A model generated the notes under the pieces. It saw only the letters and a program-made list of their open reading frames with translations, made no database searches and was not told where the DNA came from. A stretch of 64,000 nt of DNA, taken from assembly GCA_910578405.1 (NCBI GenBank), contig CAJTQO010000016.1, positions 1-64,000 on the forward strand, given 5' to 3'. The DNA is from an uncultured Lachnospiraceae bacterium (GTDB lineage: Bacteria > Bacillota > Clostridia > Lachnospirales > Lachnospiraceae). The position numbers were made by a program, and so were the translations under genes. Of this stretch, positions 43,188-51,841 are shown piece after piece (the stretch's first letter is position 1; every line of letters starts with the position of its first letter).

Positions 43188-43614
43188 ACACAAAAAACTT
43201 CTGCCCGATGAAATTAAAAACGATAAACAGCCCTGTGCCAAATAAAATAGCCACATTTTCTTCAATGGCTTTGGCTTCCATGCCGATTTTCCCCGAAAGC
43301 GCCTGCGAATATCCCGCCCCGGCCATCACGCTTCCCACTGCGGGTTTCGCAATCCCGTACGCCAGCAGATAACATACAATAATATGCCCTGCGAAACGCG
43401 CCACGGACTGCCAGCTTGTCTCTTCCACCTTAAACGTCAGCTTCTTATTGGCAAAATAAGAAAACACACTCCCAATCGTATAGGAAACTGCCGTCGCCAC
43501 CCAAAAATTCCAATGCAGCATATTATAAAACACCATATTGAGAGCCAGTCCCAATATGGTATTCAATACGCCGATAATGCCAAAATGCAGTATTTCGCCA
43601 AATAATTTTCTCAT
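43174..43614 (-). CDS. GtrA family membrane protein
   Basis: The 146-residue protein has four hydrophobic segments and the GtrA signature FGIIGVLNTILGLALNMVFYN ... SYFANKKLTFKVEE. GtrA proteins are thought to flip lipid-linked sugars made by GtrB/DPM1-like enzymes such as the GT2 protein encoded at 33231-34217. It overlaps the end of the DltD-like gene on the other strand by 14 bases. It is longer than the minimal family by a loop with KIGMEAKAIEENV. Confidence 0.88.
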   Translation of the reverse strand: MRKLFGEILHFGIIGVLNTILGLALNMVFYNMLHWNFWVATAVSYTIGSVFSYFANKKLTFKVEETSWQSVARFAGHIIVCYLLAYGIAKPAVGSVMAGAGYSQALSGKIGMEAKAIEENVAILFGTGLFIVFNFIGQKFFVFKKR

Positions 43615-43678
43615 TTCCGTTTTCCTTCCCTGCTCTTACCCCTCTGTCCGTATTATATCCGGTGAAACTCCAAAGAAC

Positions 43679-43844
43679 CTAGAGCGTGTTTGAAAATTGC
43701 TTTCCCCAAGATGTGCGTTACAGTTTGTGGGAGATTTGCGCCAAATTTAAGAGGCGTAGTGGGCTACGTTGATTAAATTTGGCGCAAATATCACGCAAAG
43801 TGGGGCGTGCAGGTTGGGGGAATGAATTTTCAAACACGCTCTAG
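43679..43844. mobile_element. MITE-like palindromic element
   Basis: A 166-base element with perfect 20-base terminal inverted repeats, CTAGAGCGTGTTTGAAAATT at 43679-43698 and its reverse complement at 43825-43844. Inside is a second inverted repeat, GATTTGCGCCAAATTTAA with TTAAATTTGGCGCAAATATC, so one strand could fold into a long hairpin. It has no coding capacity. Its right end supplies the stop codon (TAG) of the double WecG gene. A diverged copy is at 39070-39189. Confidence 0.75.
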
Positions 43845-45334
43845 TGCCCCGTCAGAATCAGCCATATAAACTGCGCATTGGAACGCAGATAGCGTCTTAG
43901 CAGCCTGCGCGGGTCCTGAATCAGCCGATACAGCCACTCCAGATAAAACTCCTGCATCCATTTCGGCGCCCGCTTGGCCGTCCCTGCGTGGAAGTCAAAA
44001 GCCGCTCCCACCCCCAACATAATGGCATGAATCTTCCCCCGGTGTTCGTACATCCAACGCTCCTGCTTGGGCGCCCCAAGCCCGACCCAAAGGAAATCCG
44101 GTTTGGCCGCATTGATACGCTCTATGACCGCCGCGTCCTCTTCCCTTGTGAGCTTACGGAAAGGCGGGGAATAAACCCCCACGATATTCAGCTTCGGATA
44201 ACGCTTGCGCAGGTTCTCTTCCAAAGAATGCAGCGTATGCTCCGTACTGCCGTAAAAATAATGGGTATACCCTTCCTTCTCCGAAACCCACAAAATCTCC
44301 GGCATCAAATCCGGCCCCGCCACACGCTGCGCCGCACGGTGTCCCCTTACCCTGCAAATCAGCGATAACGGCTTGCCATCCGGCACCGCAATGGCCGCAT
44401 TGTTCTGCACCACACGGTAAGACGGGTCATTGTATGCCATTACCGTAGTATGCACATTGGACACACAGACATACTCCCCCCGTAACCGTTCCAAGTTCTT
44501 GGTCAGGAAATGAATCACCGATTTCATATTCGTCACCGCAATATCCACGCCTAAAATATTGCAGCTTTTCGGCTCCTCCAATTCCATCTGCTTCCGGTAC
44601 TTGAAAAAAATAGGCAGGATTTCCACGTCGTCCAGCAGATATCTCCGGTATAGCCTCCTTGGTTCCCGCAGCAGACGGTAAAACCACTCAAACCCCGCAT
44701 AACTGACCCATTTGGGCGCCCGCTTCACCACGCCCGCCTCAAAATCTATCGTGGCCCCTATATGCAGCGTCAGCGGCACATTGAGCAAATCCTTATATTG
44801 GTAGTAAAATTTCTCCTGCTTAGGCGTGCCAAGCCCGATACAGAGGATATCCGGCTTCGTCTGGTTAATCTTGCGGATAATCCCTGAAATCTCCTCCACA
44901 TCATTTTCAAATGTATAGCTGGGGGAATAAACCCCCGCAATTTTCAGGTTCTTATATTTCTTCATCAGGTTAATGGCCGCTTTCTTCGCCACTCCCTCCG
45001 CCGCGCCCAAAAGGAAGATGGAAAACCCTTCCTTTGCCGCCATCTTACAAACTTCCGGGAAATAATCCGAACCGGAAATCTTCTCCTTAATGGGCGTACC
45101 CATTAACCGTGACATCCAGACCAAAGGCTTGCCGTCGGTAAGCACCAGGTCAGCCCCTTCGTAAATCTCCCGGAATAACTGATCATGCTCAATCTTAACA
45201 ATGTGGTCTACATTCGGCGTCACCAGATAGCTGTTGTTCCGCTCCCGAATCAGCCGCTTTGCCTCTTCCACCGCTTCCGCCATTGTTAAGTTGTCCACAT
45301 GCGTATTTAAAAACCGCATCCTTTTATCACTCAT
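43841..45334 (-). CDS. Fused double WecG/TagA/CpsF glycosyltransferase (GT26)
   Basis: The 497-residue protein contains two complete WecG/TagA domains. Domain 1 (about 1-245) has TPNVDHIVKIEHD, LVLTDGKPLVWMSRLMG, FLLGAAEGVAKKAA and CIGLGTPKQEKF. Domain 2 (about 255-497) has VSNVHTTVMAYNDPSYR, AVPDGKPLSLICRVRG, HYFYGSTEHTLHSLEENL and WVGLGAPKQERWMYEH. Single-domain enzymes of about 245 residues are the norm; they add N-acetylmannosamine or related sugars to a lipid-linked sugar. The two halves differ in sequence, so each may add its own sugar. The stop codon TAG is formed by the end of the MITE-like element, so the original C-terminus may have been longer. AGAGG lies about 10 bases before the ATG. 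Confidence 0.92.
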   Translation of the reverse strand: MSDKRMRFLNTHVDNLTMAEAVEEAKRLIRERNNSYLVTPNVDHIVKIEHDQLFREIYEGADLVLTDGKPLVWMSRLMGTPIKEKISGSDYFPEVCKMAAKEGFSIFLLGAAEGVAKKAAINLMKKYKNLKIAGVYSPSYTFENDVEEISGIIRKINQTKPDILCIGLGTPKQEKFYYQYKDLLNVPLTLHIGATIDFEAGVVKRAPKWVSYAGFEWFYRLLREPRRLYRRYLLDDVEILPIFFKYRKQMELEEPKSCNILGVDIAVTNMKSVIHFLTKNLERLRGEYVCVSNVHTTVMAYNDPSYRVVQNNAAIAVPDGKPLSLICRVRGHRAAQRVAGPDLMPEILWVSEKEGYTHYFYGSTEHTLHSLEENLRKRYPKLNIVGVYSPPFRKLTREEDAAVIERINAAKPDFLWVGLGAPKQERWMYEHRGKIHAIMLGVGAAFDFHAGTAKRAPKWMQEFYLEWLYRLIQDPRRLLRRYLRSNAQFIWLILTGH

Positions 45335-45506
45335 AAAAGAAAATCCTCTTCGCTGTCAATCTCATTGCCGCTCCAAAAAAACATTCCCCTATATACCCTA
45401 TATTACTTTACCATTATTAACGGATTTTTTCAAACGATATCGACAACGATATTGAAAAATTCTTCTTTCCTCCCTTTTTGCAAAAGAAATGCGCCGGATA
45501 TTGGAT

Positions 45507-45535
45507 TTGCTTTTCCTTCCATAATCCGGTATAAT
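45507..45535 (+). promoter_or_regulatory. Promoter of GT2-TPR and fucosyltransferase genes
   Basis: TTGCTT (45507-45512), a 17-base spacer and TATAAT (45530-45535) on the plus strand, 50 bases before the GT2 start. Upstream, CGATATCGACAACGATAT (45436-45453) is a short repeat that could be an operator. Confidence 0.6.
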
Positions 45536-45584
45536 ACAGTCCATAAGCCAAAATACCAATGCAAATACTTTTATGGAGGTTCCC

Positions 45585-46799
45585 ATGCTCCCAATATCCG
45601 TTACCATCATTGCCAAAAATGAAGAAGCCTGCATCGGGGAATGCCTGAAACGACTGTCCTGCTTTGACTGGGAAATTATCGTAGTGGACACCGGTTCCAC
45701 CGACCGTACGGTGGAGATTGCCCGGCGCTATACCCCCCATGTGTTCCTCTTCCCATGGGTCAATGATTTCAGCGCGGCAAAAAATTACGCCGTTTCCAAA
45801 GCCAGCCACGACTATATCCTTTCCGTGGACTGCGACGAATACCTGCAGACAGAAACGTTAGACGAAAACCTTCTGCGCAGCCTATGCCGCCTGGTAAACC
45901 AGGCCAAAGCCGGGATGGTGGAACTCCTTAACCCTTACGCCCCACTTTCCGCGGAGAATGCAGGCACAAGTTCCTGCGCCACTCCCACTTCCGGCATGGA
46001 CGCCGCTTCCGGCCCCAGCCCTGCTTCCGGCATGGACGCCGCTTCCGGCCCCAACCCTGCTTCCAGTATGGATGCCGCTTCCTATGGCCCAGCCCAAACC
46101 ATGGTGCATGACCGGGTGGCCCGCTTTTTCAACAGAAAGTATGTCCGCTACGAAGGCAAAGTCCATGAACAGCTTACTTCCACTTCCTCCGCCCCTCTTA
46201 CTTTTGCGCCGCTGCCCCTCACCTTCTATCATGCGGGATACCGCACCATGGAACTCAAAAGAGCAAAAACAGCCCGCAATCTTCCTTTGCTGGAAGCGCA
46301 GTTGCAGGAAGAGGGGGACAATCCATACACACTCTTCCAACTGGGACAGTCTTATTTCGGCCTGTCGGATTTTGCCCATGCCCTCCCCTATTTTGAACGG
46401 GCGCTGGAAATGGACGTAAATGAAAACGAGGAATATGTGCAGACTTTAGTCGAGTCTTACGGCTACTGCCTGCTCTATTTAAAACAATACGCCAAAGCGC
46501 TGGAGTTGGAAGGCGTCTACCCTGTTTTTTCCAAACGGGCAGACTTCGTCTTCCTGATGGGACTGGTTTATATGAACAACGCCATGTTCGCCAAAGCCAT
46601 CCGGGAATTCCAAAAAGCCGCGCAAATCCCTGTCTGCTGCGTGGAAGGCGTAAACAGCTATAGCGCATACTACAACATCGGCGTTATTTATGAATGCCTG
46701 GGACAACAAAAAGAAGCTCTGGATTATTATAAGAAATGCGGCGGCTACCCGCCTGCATTGGAAAGAAGAGGCTCCCTCCATGAAAATACAATATCTTAA
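45585..46799 (+). CDS. GT2 glycosyltransferase with TPR domain
   Basis: The 404-residue protein starts MLPISVTIIAKNEEACIGECLKRL, with the GT2 blocks VVDTGSTDRTVEIA and LSVDCDEYLQ, then a 36-base/12-residue repeat (SGMDAASGPSPA) at about residues 133-165, KVHEQL, and C-terminal tetratricopeptide repeats (NPYTLFQLGQSYFGLSDFAHALPYFERALEM). GT2-TPR proteins modify peptides or glycans in the cytoplasm, for example flagellin or antibiotic-type substrates. ATG at 45585 has GGAGG 5 bases before it. The gene overlaps the fucosyltransferase gene by 20 bases. Confidence 0.88.
   Translation: MLPISVTIIAKNEEACIGECLKRLSCFDWEIIVVDTGSTDRTVEIARRYTPHVFLFPWVNDFSAAKNYAVSKASHDYILSVDCDEYLQTETLDENLLRSLCRLVNQAKAGMVELLNPYAPLSAENAGTSSCATPTSGMDAASGPSPASGMDAASGPNPASSMDAASYGPAQTMVHDRVARFFNRKYVRYEGKVHEQLTSTSSAPLTFAPLPLTFYHAGYRTMELKRAKTARNLPLLEAQLQEEGDNPYTLFQLGQSYFGLSDFAHALPYFERALEMDVNENEEYVQTLVESYGYCLLYLKQYAKALELEGVYPVFSKRADFVFLMGLVYMNNAMFAKAIREFQKAAQIPVCCVEGVNSYSAYYNIGVIYECLGQQKEALDYYKKCGGYPPALERRGSLHENTIS
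45985..46085. repeat. 36-bp in-frame repeat in GT2-TPR gene
   Basis: Two and a half units encode SGMDAASGPSPA, SGMDAASGPNPA and SSMDAAS. It splits the glycosyltransferase core from the KVHEQL block and keeps the frame. Confidence 0.85.
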
Positions 46800-47664
46800 C
46801 GGCGGCCTGGCCAACCAGGCATTCCAATACATTTTCGTACGCTTTGCAGAACTTTATAATCCCCAGGACGACCCATGGCTGATAGACGACTCCTTCTTTT
46901 TCGTCCATCAGGCGCACAACGGCTATGAACTGGAAAAAGTATTCGGCATAAAGGCCAATCTTTTAAGCCGGCAGTTTGATTCGGACGTTTGGGAGGAATT
47001 TATCCGCAACAGGCAAGACGGCGGCAGCGTTGCACAGACTTTCCAAAACATGGGCATTGCTGTCCATATGGTAGCCGAAACCGCCAACTATACCGAACAC
47101 AACCCTTTTAACGGCCCGGTACACCGCATCCCCTCCAATGAATTTCACCCGGAAATTACAAGGCTTCCATGGGAACATATTTATTACCACGGTTATTGGA
47201 TCCATACGGAATGGTTCCGTTCTTATCAGGATGCCCTGCGCCTGGAATTTTCCTTTCCTCCCATTACCGAAAGCCATAACCTGCAATATGCCGCACACAT
47301 TGCCGATGCCTTTTCCATTGGCGTGCATATCCGCCGCGGCGATTACGTCACCATCGGCTGGGCTTTGGAAAATGACTACTACCGACAGTCTATGGCTTCC
47401 CTGGCCAGCCAATATCCGGACGCTGTCTTTTTCATCTTTTCCGATGAGCCGGAGTGGTGCCGTTCCCATGCCGGAGAACTTGGCTTTGACTTGCCAGGCC
47501 GGATTGTCTTTGTGGAAGGGAACACAAAGGGGCAAAACTTCCGCGACCTGCAGTTGATGTGCAAATGCAAAGGACTTCTGATGTCCAACAGCGCCTTCTG
47601 CTTCTTAGCCGCCCTGTTAAACCGGAAGCTGGAGTTTTGCGTGCAGCCACCGACAGGAAACTAA
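46780..47664 (+). CDS. Alpha-1,2-fucosyltransferase-like (GT11)
   Basis: The 294-residue protein starts MKIQYLNGGLANQAFQYIFVRFAE and has the GT11 motif GVHIRRGDYV (residues about 181-190), then VFFIFSDEPEWCRSH and LMSNSAFCFLAALLN. The family moves fucose from GDP-fucose in alpha-1,2 linkage, making H-antigen-like ends. The ATG at 46780 lies inside the end of the GT2-TPR gene. Downstream, GGAAAC/GTTTCC near 47655-47672 forms a hairpin. No GDP-fucose synthesis gene is in the window. Confidence 0.85.
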   Translation: MKIQYLNGGLANQAFQYIFVRFAELYNPQDDPWLIDDSFFFVHQAHNGYELEKVFGIKANLLSRQFDSDVWEEFIRNRQDGGSVAQTFQNMGIAVHMVAETANYTEHNPFNGPVHRIPSNEFHPEITRLPWEHIYYHGYWIHTEWFRSYQDALRLEFSFPPITESHNLQYAAHIADAFSIGVHIRRGDYVTIGWALENDYYRQSMASLASQYPDAVFFIFSDEPEWCRSHAGELGFDLPGRIVFVEGNTKGQNFRDLQLMCKCKGLLMSNSAFCFLAALLNRKLEFCVQPPTGN

Positions 47665-47715
47665 GCGTTTCCGTCGGTATCAGCCGCCAAGGAATCTTGC
47701 TCTTGCAATCCCATA

Positions 47716-48765
47716 CTAAGGCGCCTTACGCTCCCTCAAACTATCCACCACACACTGCAGCCCCTCCTGCATATGCACCCGGGGCTTCCACCCAATTCCC
47801 TGCAGCCTGGAAGCGTCCAGCATAGCTTTCGTTGCGGTGGAATAACCTTTCCGCTCCCTTTCTTCCGGCAGTTCAAACACCACTTCCGTCCCTGCTGCAT
47901 CCGCCAGCGTCCCGGCCAAATCCCGCAAAGTAATATCCGACGCTGCATCCGCCACATTATATGCCTCCCCAGCCGTTCCAACCAGCATCGCATACAAAAT
48001 CCCTGCCACCGCGTCCGTTACAAAAGAATACGAATATTTCTGGTTCCCTTCGCTTTTCAGCACAATATTTTCCCCTGCCGCCGCTTTCCTGATAAACTGG
48101 GAAATCGCTTTGGAATCCGAAAGCAGCATAGTAGGGCCATATACCCGGCTTAGCCTGGGCAGGCTGAATTCCAGGCCATAGGTCTGCCTGTAGGCATTGC
48201 ATAGAGCCTCTCCCAACCGTTTGCTCTCCGGATACCCGGCCCGCAAAGTATTGCAGTCAATATACCCCATATATCTTTCCGTAAACCGCTCCACATCCCC
48301 CCTGTTTTCCCCATATATCTCCACCGAGGACACGAAGCAGAAATGCTCTGTCCCATGGGAAACCGCATAATCCAACATATTTTTCGTACCGATAATGTTA
48401 GAGGCAATCGTGCCGATGGAATCCTGCGCATATTGGAGCGGATGGGTGTTGCTGGCCGCATGGATGATATAATCCGCCTGTCCGCATTCCGGTATCCCCT
48501 TATTCACATCACAGCATATATATTGGAACGACGGCAGGCTCCAATATTCCCCCAAACGCGCCCTGGCGCTTTCTTCCTTCCTGCTAAGGGCCGCTACCCG
48601 GATGGGCTGCCCCGCCCGCTGATTCCTTAACATCAATAAGTCCACCAGACACTTGCCAATCATTCCCGTAGCTCCGGAAAGCAATATCCTCTTCCCTTCC
48701 AGCTTCTCCCAAGGAAGCGGTGCGCCACATAAATATTCCAATTCACGTTGATACAATTCCTTCAT
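47716..48765 (-). CDS. NAD-dependent nucleotide-sugar epimerase/dehydratase
   Basis: The 349-residue protein is an extended short-chain dehydrogenase. The NAD site is GKRILLSGATGMIGKCLVDLLM, the catalytic Tyr and Lys are in AGYPESKRLGEAL, and the sugar-binding part includes SRVYGPTMLLSDSKAISQFIRKA and SYSFVTDAVAGILYAML. It probably makes a nucleotide sugar used by the local glycosyltransferases. ATG at 48765 has GGAGG 5 bases upstream. It converges with the fucosyltransferase gene. The exact sugar is not clear. Confidence 0.88.
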   Translation of the reverse strand: MKELYQRELEYLCGAPLPWEKLEGKRILLSGATGMIGKCLVDLLMLRNQRAGQPIRVAALSRKEESARARLGEYWSLPSFQYICCDVNKGIPECGQADYIIHAASNTHPLQYAQDSIGTIASNIIGTKNMLDYAVSHGTEHFCFVSSVEIYGENRGDVERFTERYMGYIDCNTLRAGYPESKRLGEALCNAYRQTYGLEFSLPRLSRVYGPTMLLSDSKAISQFIRKAAAGENIVLKSEGNQKYSYSFVTDAVAGILYAMLVGTAGEAYNVADAASDITLRDLAGTLADAAGTEVVFELPEERERKGYSTATKAMLDASRLQGIGWKPRVHMQEGLQCVVDSLRERKAP

Positions 48766-48836
48766 TCTATCCTCCATACCCTGCGCTCTTTCATCGCGCC
48801 ATATACGCCAAAACCCCATTTCCTGCTATAACAGCG

Positions 48837-49223
48837 CTAATCCCATAATCCGGTTTCTTCTTGCTCCAGCGCCATTTCCCCGCACACCGGGCATTGCGTC
48901 TGTTCCACCGTCTCCATCCTATCCGCTTCCTGCCCACATCCAGCGCATGTTCCGGCATATTCCACACCGTCGCTGCCAAAGGACAGCGCCGGGATGCTTA
49001 CCACCGCGCGGCACCTCTCACAGCGCGCCAGACGATATCCAAAATCATACACCGGAAATTCCATCTGTGCGACCCGTTCCATAATCGCCTTTTGAATCCC
49101 ATCCGGGTACAGCCCGGCCACCTTTTCCAGCCTGCCATGCATCACCCCGCATCCCGTCCTGCAGTCCCATTCCGACTTACACGCCCTACATGTGACTTTT
49201 ACCCTTACACCCATTGCCTGCAC
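48837..49223 (-). CDS. Zinc-ribbon protein of unknown function
   Basis: The 128-residue protein has four pairs of cysteines, CRACKSEWDC, CERC, CAGC and CPVC, spread along the chain, so it probably binds two zinc ions. The start is GTG at 49223 or ATG at 49214; AAGGA lies a few bases before the GTG. I do not recognise a family. It precedes the epimerase gene on the same strand, and a long GA-rich tract lies upstream. Confidence 0.65.
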   Translation of the reverse strand: MQAMGVRVKVTCRACKSEWDCRTGCGVMHGRLEKVAGLYPDGIQKAIMERVAQMEFPVYDFGYRLARCERCRAVVSIPALSFGSDGVEYAGTCAGCGQEADRMETVEQTQCPVCGEMALEQEETGLWD

Positions 49224-49239
49224 CTGTTTCCTTCCTGTC

Positions 49240-49810
49240 AGCCCTTTTCGCTTTCCTTGTTTTTTTCGTTTTTGCTTTCCTTATTTTTTTACTTTTTCCG
49301 GCTTTTTTGCTTTCTCTTTTTCTTACTTTCCTTTTCTTCTTTGTTTTCCGTTTCCTTCTTTTTGCTTTCCTTTTTTCTTACTTTCCTTTTTCTCCTTTGC
49401 TTCCATTTTCTTCTTTTTGCTTTCTTTTTTCTCCTTCGTTTTCCGTTTCCTTCTTTTTACTTTCTTTTTTCTTATTTCCTTTTCTCCTTTGTTTTCCGCT
49501 TCCTTCTTTTTGCTTTCTCTTTTTCTTACTTTCCTTTTCTTCTTTCTTTTTTGCTTCCCCTTCTCTTTTTTGCCTTCCCTCTTTTTGTTTCTTTTTTGCT
49601 TCCCCTTCTCCTTTTATCTTCCCTCTTTTTGTTTCTTTTTTGCTCCCCTTTCCCTTTTTCGCTTTCTTCTTTCTTTTTTTTCTTTTTCGCTCCCCTTTCC
49701 CTTTTTTACCTCCCCTTTTTGCCTGCTTTCTTCTGCTTCCTCTTCCGGTTTTCCCTTCCTGGCTCTTTTTCTTAACTTTCTTTTTCTGCCTTTTCTTCCT
49801 TCTTCCTTCC
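49240..49810. repeat. Long pyrimidine-rich degenerate repeat tract
   Basis: About 570 bases of almost pure C/T on the plus strand, with repeating blocks such as TTCCGTTTCCTTCTTTTTGC and TTGCTTCCCCTTCTCTTTTT. Frames on the minus strand give a Lys/Glu/Gly-rich peptide (KKETKRGKIKGEGEAKKKQ-like) with no ribosome site; those on the plus strand give Phe/Leu/Ser. None is accepted as a gene. It fills the gap between flagellinolysin and the zinc-ribbon gene. Confidence 0.85.
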
Positions 49811-49907
49811 AAATGCCATATTCCTCTGTAAAAACATTCTTCCCACATCTACTGGCATTTCTTTATAGTATATCTTCTTCCCTTTTTTCATGCAACGCAT
49901 TCCTTAT

Positions 49908-49943
49908 ATAAAAACTATCGGAAGGATACTCTCCCTCCGATAG
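49908..49943 (-). terminator. Terminator of flagellinolysin gene
   Basis: On the minus strand CTATCGGA (49936-49943) pairs with TCCGATAG (49915-49922) and TTTTTATA follows. Confidence 0.85.
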
Positions 49944-49975
49944 CCTATGATAAGATATAAAATTATCCGTACCTC

Positions 49976-51841
49976 TTACTGAAGCAAACTCAAAATTGAC
50001 TGTGGCTGCTGGTTGGCCTGCGCCAACATAGACTGCCCTGCCTGCAATATAATCTGCTGATTAGAATAATTCACCATTTCATGCGCAATATCCGTATCCC
50101 TGATTCTGGATTCAGAAGAAGTGGTATTTTCCACTGTGTTATCCAAGTTCTTAATGGTATGCTCCAGTCTGTTCTGCACCGCGCCGTAAGCGCTCCGTAC
50201 CCCGCTGACATAGCCAATGGCGTCCCGTACCTGGTTAATCGCGTCCACCGCGTCTTCCCTCGTCTTGGTATTGGTACTATATAACCCAAGTGACCCGGAA
50301 CTCATCTGGTATAACCGGATAAACAGATTCTCTCCCGCTTCCCCGCCTACCTGAAGGATTATCCTTGGCCCTTCACGATCCAGGTCTACCAGCGTCAAAT
50401 CGGGATCTATACGGAATGGTGTATTTAGCCCAGGAGTATCGCCAAGAATATTGGAACCGCCAACATTTAAAGTGGGCGTTATCACCGATCCGGCTCCTCC
50501 CTGGGAAGCTATGGAAAGTTCCCTAACGAATTCTATTAAGTCCTGATTCGGATTCCGGAATAAATTATCCACCTGGCCCGACGTCATACCTGTCTGCGCC
50601 TGCAAGGCAGCGTCCAACGTCTTACCGCTTAAAATATCAGCAAAAATCTTATCCATGCCGGCTGCAATAGCAGCGCCTGTCACCGGCCCATTCCCCCCAT
50701 TTGCAAGATATCCGGCATATGCCGCCGCCAGATAACCATGCCCATAAGGCCGGCCATTAATGGAACCTCCGGTTGCCAAATAATTCCCGATAGCCGCATC
50801 ATTGGAAGCGTCCCCGCTTGCTAATCCGCTTGTAAGCCCTGTCAGGGCATTATTCCATCCGGTTGTAAAGCCTCCCCCCGCCAACTGTGCGGTTCCTTCC
50901 ACAAACCACTCCGGATACTTTTCCCCGCCGCGTCCGCTCATTCCGTCCGTCATCGTGTATTGCATCACTGTGTGCATCAGCTCATGGGCAATCGTAGACT
51001 CCAACGCTTCCGCTCTTGGGCCTGTTCCCTGTGCATCCGCATCCGTAAAGTCGGCCACATCCACTTTTAATCCCATGGAAATCGGCTTCCCGCCGGCAGG
51101 ACTGTATGTAAACTGCGCATACGCTAAAGTATCGTTCGGGCCGTCAATAAAGGACACATCCAGCGCCATATCAATGGTATTGCTTCCAACCGCATTACTC
51201 AACGACGGAAATTTGGTCAGGATTTGATTGACAGCATTTGGCACCAATATATTGCCAATGGTATCTGCCAGCACACTCCCCGTATTCACCGGATCGCCTC
51301 CGGCGCGAGCCATCCCTCCGCTTGCATTCGCCGCGTTAACCCCAACCGTGCCTGCCGATAAGTCAATATGCAGGTCATAGTGGTACATCTTCGACGACGC
51401 TGTGGATTTCGGCGACATCCCATTACGGGGGAACAGCTTAATCCCGTTAAACTCCGTATTGTTTGCCGTCCCATCTATGGCTTCTTTCATCTTTTGTATT
51501 TCATCATCAATCATGCAACGTTCTTTATCCGTTAAAGTGCCGTTGGCCGCCTTAATCGTAAGTTCATTCGCACGCTGCAGCATTTCATGCACTTCATGTA
51601 AAGCGCCCTCTGCCGTCTGCACCAAAGAGATGCCATCCTGGGAATTGGTCGATGCCTGCGACAGGCCGCGAATCTGCCTGCGCATCTTCTCAGATATAGA
51701 CAGCCCTGCCGCGTCGTCGGCAGACCTGTTAATCCGATAACCGGAAGATAGTTTCTCTGTTAGTTTCGCACTTTCCTTGCTGTTGATGCCGAACTGTCTG
51801 CTCGCATTCCCTGCCTGCAGATTGTTTTTAATTGATAGCAT
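49976..51841 (-). CDS. Flagellinolysin: flagellin with zinc metalloprotease domain
   Basis: The 621-residue protein has the two conserved flagellin ends: residues 1-140 (KLTEKLSSGYRINRSADDAAGLSISEKMRRQIRGL ... FNGIKLF) and about 490-621 (RSAYGAVQNRLEHTIKNLDNTVENTTSSESRIRDTDIAHEMV). In place of the short variable domain it has about 340 residues with a metallopeptidase site, AHELMHTVMQY (His286, Glu287, His290) and EWFVEGTAQL (Glu315), the HExxH + Glu (gluzincin) pattern known for flagellinolysins. The filament should thus carry protease on its surface. GGAGG is 8 bases before the ATG. Its own promoter and terminator make it a single-gene unit. Confidence 0.95.
   Translation of the reverse strand: MLSIKNNLQAGNASRQFGINSKESAKLTEKLSSGYRINRSADDAAGLSISEKMRRQIRGLSQASTNSQDGISLVQTAEGALHEVHEMLQRANELTIKAANGTLTDKERCMIDDEIQKMKEAIDGTANNTEFNGIKLFPRNGMSPKSTASSKMYHYDLHIDLSAGTVGVNAANASGGMARAGGDPVNTGSVLADTIGNILVPNAVNQILTKFPSLSNAVGSNTIDMALDVSFIDGPNDTLAYAQFTYSPAGGKPISMGLKVDVADFTDADAQGTGPRAEALESTIAHELMHTVMQYTMTDGMSGRGGEKYPEWFVEGTAQLAGGGFTTGWNNALTGLTSGLASGDASNDAAIGNYLATGGSINGRPYGHGYLAAAYAGYLANGGNGPVTGAAIAAGMDKIFADILSGKTLDAALQAQTGMTSGQVDNLFRNPNQDLIEFVRELSIASQGGAGSVITPTLNVGGSNILGDTPGLNTPFRIDPDLTLVDLDREGPRIILQVGGEAGENLFIRLYQMSSGSLGLYSTNTKTREDAVDAINQVRDAIGYVSGVRSAYGAVQNRLEHTIKNLDNTVENTTSSESRIRDTDIAHEMVNYSNQQIILQAGQSMLAQANQQPQSILSLLQ

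Noticed and set aside
49378..49848. Minus-strand Lys/Glu/Gly-rich frame of 156 codons
   Set aside because: It is the shadow of the pyrimidine tract; no ribosome site and no domain apart from repeats.
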